In this document: positions 1 to 8,936 of the stretch, one piece after another | Layout: every line of letters starts with the position of its first letter | How positions within the stretch are numbered: the stretch's first letter is position 1 | Origin: Stenocarpella maydis | Taxonomy: Eukaryota; Ascomycota; Sordariomycetes; Diaporthales; Diaporthaceae | Reading direction: 5' to 3' | Assembly (NCBI GenBank): GCA_002270565.1 | Contig: NQMI01000120.1 | Span: 79,566 to 143,565 of the forward strand | DNA: 64,000 nt | Position numbers and translations under genes: made by a program | Notes under the pieces: model-generated | The model's database searches: none | Told to the model about the DNA's origin: nothing | What the model saw: only the letters and a program-made list of their open reading frames with translations

Positions 1-1
1 C

Positions 2-199
2 AAGGCGGCGATCCCGTGCTTCGGGTCGGACCTCGTGGGCCAGTTCAAGGTCATGGTCGCCGGCCGCATCGGGCGCGAGCCGCACGAGATACTGCTCAAG
101 CGGCAGGGGGAGAGGCCGTTCAAGGACCACATCTCGCTCGCGGACTACGGCGTCAGCAACGGCGTGCAGCTGGACCTCGAGGTTGACACGGGCGACTGA
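2..199 (+). CDS. Ubiquitin-like protein of the Hub1/UBL5 type, 3' end only
   Basis: The frame is open from base 2 to the TGA at 197-199 and codes 65 residues; the start lies outside the window. The ubiquitin-fold part contains KDHISLADYG, which matches the KDHISLEDY-type block of Hub1/UBL5, preceded by a GQFKVMVAGRIG helix and an EILLKRQG strand. Known role of the family: Hub1 is a non-conjugated ubiquitin-like factor that binds Snu66 and influences pre-mRNA splicing. Hub1 normally ends in a double tyrosine plus one residue, but this protein ends in LEVDTGD, so it is divergent at the tail or belongs to a related UBL. The family call rests on one conserved block. Confidence 0.6.
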   Translation, partial: KAAIPCFGSDLVGQFKVMVAGRIGREPHEILLKRQGERPFKDHISLADYGVSNGVQLDLEVDTGD

Positions 200-2085
200 T
201 TTGTGTTGGGCGCTGTGGGGGGGGCTGGGAGAGGCCGGGGTGTGTGCTGGCTCGGAACGGCAGCGTCTCGCTGCGACTGCACTGCGTTGCTCTGGCTTCG
301 GAGCTGCATGGTAAAAGGCTTCGTCTGTCATGCACTTGCCAAAGAAAGGTGGTCCGTCCCGGAATGATATTGGCGGAAATCGCCCATCACACTCAGCTGC
401 GACACACCAAAACGGTCGAACCCTCCGTCGAAGAACGTGTTCATCGCTCTTCCAGCCTCTCGAGTATTGTTCAGGACACCAGCGATCAATCAATCCACTG
501 GCCGGCCCCAGGCCATACTTCCTCGTCCAAAATCTACGCCCAGCTGGCGGCATGGTGCATGTTGTTTCTCGTGCCTGTGTCCACAGAGGATTCTGTCGAA
601 AATCCATAGCTGGAGAGAAGACTTCTTCCCTTCTTACCCTCTCTCTACCAGCAATAATACACCCTCTAGAGACTGATTGCCTAGCTTCTCGCACAGTGAG
701 GTTAGGATCGGTACCACAGCCACCCATAGAATGACAACTGGTTTGCGCCCCCAACAACCCCAACTCGATTCCCTCGGATCAAACATTGACGGGCTTCCAT
801 GGCTGCGGCCCCTGAGGACCACCTATACCTGTAGACAACAGTTTGCGGGTGGTTTCCCGGCCACCAAAAGCCTTAAAGCCGCAACGGCTCAATCAGCAAG
901 GCGACGTCGCGCATTTCGTAAAACTTGACTGAATGAACCAATTTATCTGGGTATGGAATTTGCATTTCGCCGCAGCGGCCACATGTGGATCGCAGGAGCT
1001 TCCAACCCGGCCGCGGTGTGGCAATTGACCTGCGCGGCCTTGGTTCGGTCGAGCTGACCACGCAGGCGTGTCTGTTGGCGGAGGCGCGACCTGGGATCTC
1101 ATTTACAATAAGCTGGACCCTTTAGAACCTGACTTTTGAATCACAACAGTGTCCATCTCTGCTAGGGTCATTGTCTTGACCCTCCTCGTTTCCAACTGCA
1201 CGTCCCTGCGAATAAAACGCATTGTTCTAAGCTCGCGCCTAGACTGAGGGAGGGAAGGGGCGAAATGGTTGAGTAAAGTTCCGTTCCCCACGGCAGTGAG
1301 TGTTGGTTTCTGCCTGGATGAAGCACGTATTTCACGCCTTAGCACGTTTATAAGTAGGTATCCATTCCCATATTCATGAAAAGATTCGATTTTCAACGTC
1401 TCCCGTACAAGCTACCGATATGAGGCCTTCCTACTTGTCTTCAAATCAACCACTTTACAGTATTCGAGAGCTGGATCTTTGAGCATCCACCACTACGTGA
1501 AAGAAGAGCCTACAGCTCTGTAGAAGCACGTATACAAACTTGGGATGGACCACCACTGCCATATTCTGGTGGGATACAAAAGACAGAGGCTGGGAAGAGA
1601 GCATGCAGCACATCCAGGGGTTAGCAAGTCAGTCTATATAAGCCATATCAAGACTATCTGTATCTCACATCTCCTTGCCCTCTCACTGTAAACTGATCAG
1701 CAGCGGCTTAGGTATTCTAGGGAATCTGGAGCAGCAGGGTAACAACGAAAAGGACAGCCTCGGAACTTCTCTCTTTGGTCGACCAAATCCACACTTGGGG
1801 AGTAGAAACTCCGTCATGTAACACCCGAGCCCATGGCATGAAGGCGATTCACGGGAACGGGAAGCACGTGGATTTGTATTTGATGCTAAAGATCTGTCAT
1901 GAGTACATAATTGTTACATCTACTACTATGATCGCCATTAGAGTCCTATTTACAGAGGTTATCGAACCTCGAATGGATTTGCTACTCTCAGTGGCAACAT
2001 CTAGGCCCAGACTGCTGTCAGTATGTATAAATGCAAGTATCGGATACGAGCTCGGAACAGCACCTGGCCCTAATCTTTTTGCATA
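200..2085. other. Intergenic, no supported gene
   Basis: Several short open frames occur in all phases, but none has a recognisable domain, codon bias or splice structure. A TATA-like tract and a pyrimidine-rich stretch at about 1635-1690 could be a promoter, but nothing downstream confirms it. Confidence 0.5.
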
Positions 2086-2087
2086 AT

Positions 2088-2231
2088 ACGACTTTGACCA
2101 TCCTCTTCGCCGCCCTCGCCGCCGCGGCCGTCACCGCCAAAGCCTCCTCGTCATCCCGCCTCCAGTTCGAAGTCGAGGCGCCGCAGCCTTGCCACGAAGT
2201 GCGTGCCCACTCGCTCGTCCCGGTGGCCTAA
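2088..2231 (+). CDS. Possible secretory-signal coding fragment
   Basis: The frame ending at the TAA at 2229-2231 reads TTLTILFAALAAAAVTAKA followed by a short polar tail with one cysteine. The first part has the shape of a fungal signal peptide with an AXA-type cleavage site. There is no convincing ATG directly in front; the only in-frame ATG upstream is at 2031. It may be the 5' exon of a small secreted protein or a chance Ala-rich frame. No family is recognised. Confidence 0.2.
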   Translation, partial: TTLTILFAALAAAAVTAKASSSSRLQFEVEAPQPCHEVRAHSLVPVA

Positions 2232-2360
2232 ACTGAACAGCCCTGTACATTTTTCGCGTTTTCAGACGCAACGCACTCGTCGGGGTTCTCGTTTGGGGCT
2301 CCCGTTACTATGTCGGTGATGGTCATGGCTCGGAGGGCAAGGGTGATCTCGGGGCGAGAC

Positions 2361-2385
2361 TGTAATGGCACAGCATGCTTCGAAT
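2361..2385. repeat. 22-25 bp motif, copy 1 of 3
   Basis: This stretch (key core TAATGGCACAGCA.GCTTCGAA) is nearly identical to 3516-3540 and, inverted, to 3568-3589. It marks a dispersed repeat in this degenerate patch. Confidence 0.6.
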
Positions 2386-2519
2386 GTGTGTGGGGACCGA
2401 AGAGTCATAAGTGTGTGAGGATCGTGGAAGATCAATCGAGGGGATCCGACAGCTGGAAAAGTCGGGGCTGCTCGGCAGGTCAAAACGCGTGCCTACTGAG
2501 TCGATGATCGTTTAGGGTC

Positions 2520-3310
2520 CGCCTTAGAGGGTACTGTCAAGGGGGTCTGGTAGCAATTGAATGGTCTTGTAAGGCGGATCCGTGGGGACGATAAAAGTGT
2601 AGTGGTGCACGGGCTCTGAGTTCGGGTGACGCTGGCGGGGCCATACGATTAAAGGATGACGGATCCAGAGGGACGATAAGGGTGTGGTGGTGCGTAAACG
2701 AGTAGTCGTCGTTGTCGCTAACTGTATGGTGGTGTTCGATTCCTGTATCGGAGCCAAGTTGTCAGGGGTTTGGTAGCAATTGGTCTTGTATTCGTCGTTG
2801 TTGTTCAGGTCTAGGTTTTCTAGCTAAGGGCTGTTGTAAGGGGTTCGGTTGCAATTGGTCTTGGATTTATTTTGCGGTCTAAGTTCTCTAGCTATGGGCT
2901 GTGGTTCGAGGAGCTACTTATGAATACTTAGGGGTCTGTACACTATACTATGCCTTCCCTCACAGTCTGCCCCTCCCAAAAAATGCTAGCGCCCTCGCTA
3001 GTATGCCAGATGCCAATCAATTCCGTCTCAGTCTGGGCAAAGTCTTGGTGGGGGAGAATCCTCATCATCTAGCGACGGAGTATTCCGTCTCTCATCGCGT
3101 GGAGGAGAGGCCTTCCGTATCTCGTCATGCAGAGGAGCGGCCGTCTTGTCAGTCTCGACCACTTCGAGCTGTAAGGGTATTCCTTTCTGTACTTGGTCGA
3201 TGATCAGGTCCACTAACTGGCAGATTGCAATCAAAGCGTCTGTTGAGTTCTCAGAGACTACTTATCAATACCTGAGGATCTGTGCACTGCACTGTGCGCC
3301 TTCCCTGACA
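2520..3310. repeat. Degenerate tandem/direct repeat patch
   Basis: Several imperfect direct repeats lie close together. GGATCC..GGGACGATAA..GTG.GGTGGTGC occurs at about 2575 and 2660. GGT..GTAGCAATTG..TCTTG occurs at about 2545, 2770 and 2850, the last two followed by TCTA.GTT.TCTAGCTA.GGGCTG. A block beginning ACTTATSAATACYT.AGG occurs at about 2918 and 3259. Copies differ mostly by transitions, which suggests aged, possibly RIP-affected repeats. No gene is visible. Confidence 0.5.
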
Positions 3311-3515
3311 AGTACTCTAGAGAGTAGGGTACTCTAGAAGTACGCCCTATGGCGTCCGCAAGGCCTCCAGCTTGACCAGGGCCGGTTGTCGGTTGGGATT
3401 GGGGGGGAAGTTAGCTTGCTGATCGTCGGGTAGTTTTGCGCAGTCGGGGGACTGATTAGTGATCGATTCTCGCCGTAAAAACGTCGAGGACGAGGAACCA
3501 AGGTTATAGTTACCA

Positions 3516-3589
3516 TGTAATGGCACAGCAGGCTTCGAATCACTCAAGCGGCGACCAATTGGGTGGTTCGAAGCCTGTTGTGCCATTAT
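3516..3589. repeat. Inverted repeat, 22-bp arms, 28-nt loop
   Basis: The left arm at 3518-3539 and the right arm at 3568-3589 are reverse complements with one mismatch, which would be a G-U pair in RNA. The same arm sequence stands alone at 2361-2385. Confidence 0.7.
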
Positions 3590-3689
3590 AGAGACTCGTA
3601 GGGCTTGGCGATCTTGTCGGGTCTGAGATTCCCGATGTAGCAGGGACAAAAGAGAAATTCACGAGAGATCCCAAAGAAGAGGGCCACAA

Positions 3690-3860
3690 GCTCTTCGGTC
3701 CTCGTCCTCGTCCTCGCCCTCGTACTCGTCCTCGTCCTCGTTGTGTGCGTGCGTGCGTGCGTGCGTATGTGTGTGTGTGTTTGTGTGTGTGGTGTGTGTG
3801 TGTGTGGTGTGTGTGTGTGTGGTGTGTGCGTGTCTCTCTGTCTGTATGTCTGTGTGTCCT
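3690..3860. repeat. Compound microsatellite (TCCTCG)n then (GT)n
   Basis: A CCTCGT-type hexamer run is followed by interrupted GTGTGT and GTGC runs up to about 3860. Long frames here that read Thr/His or Cys/Val repeats are products of this simple sequence, not genes. Confidence 0.85.
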
Positions 3861-4047
3861 GCTGCAGGCGGGCCATACAGGCTTGACCTCGTCGATGAGG
3901 TCACTCAACACAGTCTTGGGGCCATAGGAATGAACCTTCTGGCGCTTGTCTCCGTGCCTGTCTTGTATAGTGGCGGCAGGCAGGTGGTCGAGGATAGATG
4001 CTGTCGACGTCGACAGCAACATACTTCCAGACTTTCTCCCGTATGAT

Positions 4048-4930
4048 CTATGGTCTCCTCCACGTCGAGCTTGCCGAGATCCTAGAAAGAGACCTCAGAC
4101 TGGTAGGCGCGTCAGCACACACAGGGCTTGGTTTCGGGGTCTTGTTCTCGGTCTCCAGGTTCTCGATTCGGGCCCGGGCGATCAAGACCTGTTGCTCCGC
4201 TGACTGGATGATCTTGCGCGTCATGATCAAATACGAAGGGAAGCTTGAGGTGGCATGCCATTGAGTATCGAATGATGTTCGCAAGACCGCTCTCTTCTTG
4301 CATCGGTCGAAAGGATCAGGATCCTGCTTGACCCCCCCTCTCCTTCCGTTGACATTCCAGACCACCACCCTGGTGGCGATGCGTTGTTGGTCGAATTTGT
4401 CGATCTGCACGGTTTTCCACATCTTCTCGAATTCGCGATACCCTTCCTGAGGATCGAGTTCCAATCTGTGAATATCTCGAGCTCTCCATCATTATTCTTC
4501 TTTTCGACCTAATACGCGTCAAGGGCGCCACAGCTTGAGTGCACCAGAGACCTTGGTCTTGGAGGCCATGGTCCAGAAGCAGAAGCTGAACATGCATTCC
4601 ATGGTGTCCAGGACACGGAAACGTGGAACGTCCTCGGCCGTAGACGGGGATGGGGTACCAGACCAGCAAGCCCTTGTGGGTGATCTTGTAGCTGTTTTCA
4701 AGAGCCTCCAAGACTTTTCTGGGCATTTTTTTTCTGTAGGTCTTGGGGCGTTCATAGGCTTTCCAGCGCTGACGAACGCCCTCCGACTTCTTGGTTTCTG
4801 AGGCCCCGCCAATGTAGATAAGCGTTTGACAGCACTTCTCGAGAACGAGGGCATATATACCCCAAAGGCCGAGATACTTCACATGTAATATTTTGAAGAA
4901 GGTGACGCTGGGGGGTTTTAGGGCAGTCAT
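4048..4930 (-). pseudogene. Decayed copy of a dispersed fungal hypothetical ORF
   Basis: On the minus strand the frame at 4930-4650 reads LIYIGGASETKKSEGVRQRW, then ALENSYKITHKGLLVWYPIP. It then continues only in another frame (about 4650-4519) with MECMFSFCFWTMASKTK and a stop, and a further frame from 4464 follows. The pattern IYIG(S)A...GVR.RW...ITHKGLL.W.PIP...E..F...FW.M recalls, from memory, an abundant fungal hypothetical family with a GIY-YIG-like start that occurs as dispersed copies. At least one frameshift and a stop separate the blocks, so it is called broken. Function is unknown. Confidence 0.45.
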
Positions 4931-4934
4931 GACC

Positions 4935-6444
4935 TTAAAGAGGCCAAGGGCGAAGTTGAGTTTGGCGGCAGACGCGATCTCTGACGAGATGGCCGTATCG
5001 AAGAATACAGCAGCAAAGATGGGGTTTTTGCCGGTAGCGGAAACCCAGAGTCATTGACAGGTGAGGAAGACCACCAGCTCGAGGAGGGAAGCGACGTCGG
5101 CCGCCATGGCGGTGCTCAGGGTTGGTGCATTTAACTGGGCCACGTGGGACAGTGGACGGCATTATTGGCAACGTATGCACCAACAGTGGCCGAGGTCTGG
5201 GGCTGGGCGAGGGGGAAGTTATTTGCGAAGTTCTGCACATGTTAGTATATATATAGAGGTATATGTATATATCAATCCGGAATGGGCTCTGATAGACTCA
5301 CAGGCGCGGCCATTCTGGCCGGCTGCTCCTCTTCGTCCTTCTCTAGCGCTATGTGTAGGGGAGAACAGGACAAAATTTAGGCCGTGTATTGCTTTGAGTT
5401 GTGTTTGCTGTGCTTGTTATGTGTATCCAGCTGTTTATTTGGCCAGCCACTGAAATCGGGGATGTTCAGGACCGGTTGGAAGCGTCCCTACAGATGGGCC
5501 AGTCACCACACGGCATCTGCTGCGGTGGTGGTGGAGGAAGAGCCGGTCGTGCTGGGTGTACAGGCTCGAACCATTTCCCAGACGTTCAGTTGGGCTCGTC
5601 GTCGGTTGTCCGGGTCTGGGTTCCAAGAAACTCTGGTGCACCAAGGCAATGTAACAGAGAGTTAATGAGAGAAGAAGGGAAGAGCCAGAAAAGAGAAAAG
5701 GTAACTATGGAAGAAAAAAGAAAAAGGACTCGGAGGAATGGAACGCGAAGAGGGTGGCATTGTTTGTTTACATCTAAACATAGCACCTGCTGTCCTTGGA
5801 AATGGCGAACGCGAACAACAGCCCTCCGGTATCCGTGGGCCAGCACAACGCTCTTTCCGCATAAATTCTGACCGTCTCCATTGGAAAGGTGCGATTGCTT
5901 TCTTCAGGGACCAATATTTGGATTATTTCTTAGTCACTCCGCGGCAGTGGCATACTCTGATATCAAGACCAGGCCCGACTTGCCTGAATCCCCGGAAAAG
6001 GAGTAATCGAGCACGAGGATCGGATATTAATGCTCAACTTACATCTAAGCATTACGTTTGACATATAATAAGTCTGGAAAGTTAAACCCATGGTGCCAGA
6101 GACAGACCTGTTGCAGGTGTGAGAGTTCTATACCAACCGGATACTCCAAGGGCCTAGTCGCTGTTAATGAAGTGGTCACACCCGTTGTTCGTGATCCATT
6201 CCACGATTTGCAATAGTGTTATTCGTACTTGTAAAATTCAATTCGTTGGCACAAAGAAAACACTCCAAGAGGCCGACGCATCAGAGTGGCTGCATCTAAA
6301 GGTCCTGCACATTGCCTGGTCATAACATGCATATCGAAATCGCTCCCTCCTATTCAACAATCAGCCGACTCCCCAATAGGTAGCTTGCCCTCATATCCAT
6401 CTTTGAACCCATGACTCCCAAACTAATACCCCCCCCCCCAAGCC
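4935..6444. other. Intergenic, no supported gene
   Basis: Mixed sequence with a short TA-rich tract near 5240-5270. The open frames lack domains and overlap on both strands. Nothing further is supported. Confidence 0.5.
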
Positions 6445-6954
6445 TCACACAAACCGCCCAAAAGGCGTCCCCAACACCCTCCCAGCATCATCCATCCGCA
6501 CCCCCTCCCCGCGCAGCAGCATCCTCTTCTCGTCCAGCGTGATGCCCTCGCCGTCCCGGGGCCACTGGCCCTTGAACCCGCCCAGCCCGCCGCCCGTCGC
6601 GACGCACCGGTGGCACGGCACGTCGGGGGCGAAGGGGTTGCGGCGCATGGCGTTGCCGACGGCGCGCGGCGAGGAGCCGAGGTGTTTTGCCATGAGGGCG
6701 TACGTCGTGACGTGGCCGCGGGGGACCTGGCAGAGCAGGGTGAGGACGCGCTTCTGGAAGGGGGTCTGGCCGCTCGATGCTATGCGGTCCAGCTGGGGCT
6801 GCATGTCCTCTGCCGTGGTTGTGGTGGAGCTGGTGCAAGGTGCAGATCGCTTGGCGGTGGTGTTGGCGCGGTAGGTCTTCTGGACCCTTGTGGTCTTTTT
6901 TGGCACCGGAAGGGGGCCGGTTTCTCGGACCTTGAGCTTTGTGGCGATGGCCAT
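6445..6954 (-). CDS. Methylated-DNA--protein-cysteine methyltransferase (MGMT/Ogt)
   Basis: This single-exon 169-residue protein repairs O6-alkylguanine by moving the alkyl group irreversibly to its own cysteine. The family core is complete: helix-turn-helix region TPFQKRVLTLLCQVPRGHVTTY (given here as residues 64-85, shown in part), the RAVGNAMRRNP arginine-finger and recognition-helix block at 97-107, the active-site PCHR at 113-116 with acceptor Cys114, and the GGLGGFKGQW lid. The first 50 residues are a basic Lys/Thr/Ser-rich extension that may help nuclear entry (inference). The start used is the first ATG; a second in-frame Met at residue 51 would leave just the catalytic domain. The length fits the short fungal MGMT type lacking the Ada N-terminal domain. 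Neighbours give no functional link. Confidence 0.9.
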   Translation of the reverse strand: MAIATKLKVRETGPLPVPKKTTRVQKTYRANTTAKRSAPCTSSTTTTAEDMQPQLDRIASSGQTPFQKRVLTLLCQVPRGHVTTYALMAKHLGSSPRAVGNAMRRNPFAPDVPCHRCVATGGGLGGFKGQWPRDGEGITLDEKRMLLRGEGVRMDDAGRVLGTPFGRFV

Positions 6955-7623
6955 GCCTGGCGGGGACTCTTGGCTGCACTTGCTGAATGCTTGCTCGGGG
7001 ACGTTTGGCGAAGGCGTGCCGCGGGGGGTCTCAAGGAGGATTATGTTGGGCGGAAGAAAGGAGGCACTGGTAGGGCCCGGTGGTGTTTAAAATGCAGCGG
7101 CGGGCGCGGTACTCCAAGTGACTCTGCAGTGTGAATCACGGCGGCATGTCGTCGCAAGGGCGCGTTCCAGGGATGCCTGTCGCGTTGCGCCGGCTTAGCT
7201 ATCTTGGGCGCGGACGCCAGGTCAGCTGACCTCGCCCTGGGCCCCGCGCATGCATTAATCTCGAGCCTCTTACATACCCGGTGTTGCTCAACTGCACAGA
7301 TTCACCTGGTGATTAATGGGGATACTCAAAAAGTTGTTGAAGGGGCGATTAAATCCCACTGTGGTCACATGCGGCGCTATGGAGCAGACCTAGAGGCACC
7401 AGAATTTATTTAGTTTATGAATCGCAACTGTGAGCTTTAGACACAGCAGCGGCGAGGTACTAGCTTATGGGGTTGGAAGGTTGATTGGACCGAGGTTTAC
7501 ATGCTGTCATATTTTGGCATCATAAGAAGCGGGTGGTAATGATCGAAAGTAACTGGGTGGCATGTTGGTCTATTTACAAGACTGGTGCTACCAAGAATAG
7601 TCTTGCCAGCGCCTGTTGGTGGC
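6955..7623. other. Intergenic between MGMT and a transposon relic
   Basis: This holds the upstream region of the minus-strand MGMT gene and probably decayed 3' sequence of the IS630/mariner relic to its right. No gene is supported. Confidence 0.4.
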
Positions 7624-8098
7624 TCATACTTCATGCCCAACACGCCTGTGCCGTGGCTGAGTTTGGCGGAGACTTGGCTTAGGCGCTTTCCTCCTCCAGT
7701 TGACCCCCTTGAGTGCTCGGCTAATCGTGCTTATGGAAACGTGTAGATCGAAGGTTTCAAGCAACCACCTCTGCATCTCCTCTTGATAGAGGTCGCCTTT
7801 CTTCGCGAGGTGGCCAAGGAGGGCCTAAGTAGTAAGAGGGTGTGTTAGAGAGCGTAGATACCTGGGGGCTCGAATCACGTACGTTGCGGTGGAAGTCAGT
7901 CAGCCGTAGTCTATTATATGCTGACGGCGATTTGCCAGGCTTGACGATAGTACCAGTTATTCTATTCCTCCTCCTCAGCACGCGTATATATACCTCGGAA
8001 CACTTCATGGCTTTGGCAATAGTTGCATCGTCGGCGTCGTTGATATCCAGCAGCCCCTTGATCGTAGTCAGCTGCAGCTGGGTGAGGCGGCGCGGCAT
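7624..8098 (-). pseudogene. IS630/Tc1-mariner transposase relic, N-terminal part with intact intron
   Basis: The ATG at 8096-8098 opens MPRRLTQLQLTTIKGLLD followed by an AKAMKCSEVYIRVLRRR helix-turn-helix. A 58-nt intron (7825-7882, GTACGT...CTTAG) removes a stretch that breaks the reading. Beyond it the frame continues ALLGHLAKKGDLYQEEM and STISRALKGVNWRRKAPK, the second HTH that fungal DDE_3 transposases carry ahead of the catalytic domain. The frame then drifts and stops at 7624-7626. The catalytic DDE domain is missing, so the element cannot move by itself. It does not look heavily RIP-mutated, unlike the 35-54 kb block. Confidence 0.7.
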
Positions 8099-8936
8099 GG
8101 TGACGAAAACACCATATATGTATCGAATCGCGATGGTCGATTTATGTCGAACGATTAGCCTCACGGCGTGTCACGGCGTTACTATGAGTTGAGGAATGGG
8201 CGCGAGTAGTTTGATGTAGTGTAGATGGAATGTTGATCTGTATGGCAAAAGGCTGAGTGTTGTTATGTACGCGTCACTAGCGCGGGTTTGATACTCTCGC
8301 TTGCAAGTCAGAATACATCTTCAGTGATACGTGGGATCTTGGAACGTAAAGTCCGACTTCGGTGTAGCCCAATGCAAGTTCTCAGAGCCCAGATTTTATG
8401 TTGAAATTTCAATATTAGGTCTCTTGAAATATTGGAGCGATCGAGTGAGTCTTGGGATGAATTTCTGCGAGGAACCCTCCTACGGGAAGAACAGGGTTGG
8501 AATAATCTCACAATGGATGTCCTTCCCTAGGTTGAGCTGCTGTGTAGTGAACTAGCCAGGTATGTGTAGAATCCGGATGGGCCTCATCTCTATTGCCATT
8601 AGTTAGTACCTTGGTTACATAGATCCGGCTGAGCTTTGGTTTCTGAAGCAGGTATGGTGAGGTGAAGACGAAGAGCGAACCAGGCAGGTCCTGAGTGGGG
8701 CTGCCGAGCCTGGGTCCAGGGTTAGAGCGCCAGAAATTGTCGCCGATGACAGCACCGGCGAGCAGTGACTGACTGACCCCTCCATAGACCCCGACCCTCT
8801 ACTGTGTAATGTTCTGCTCGAGTAAGCCCACCCATCTGCAATAACGCCACTGCTTCCTCCTTACCACCCCCACCTACCGACCACCCCCACCTACCGACCA
8901 CTGCCCTCACATCCGGTACGGAATTGACGAGGGATA
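8099..8936. other. Intergenic, promoter side of the Rqc1-like gene
   Basis: No gene is seen. Just ahead of the next ATG there is a short direct repeat of CACCTACCGACCAC (about 8869-8900), in a C-rich leader typical of fungal 5' UTRs. Confidence 0.4.

Noticed and set aside
3540..4022. His/Thr-rich and Cys/Val-rich frames
   Set aside because: They translate the GT/CA and CGTCCT microsatellites.
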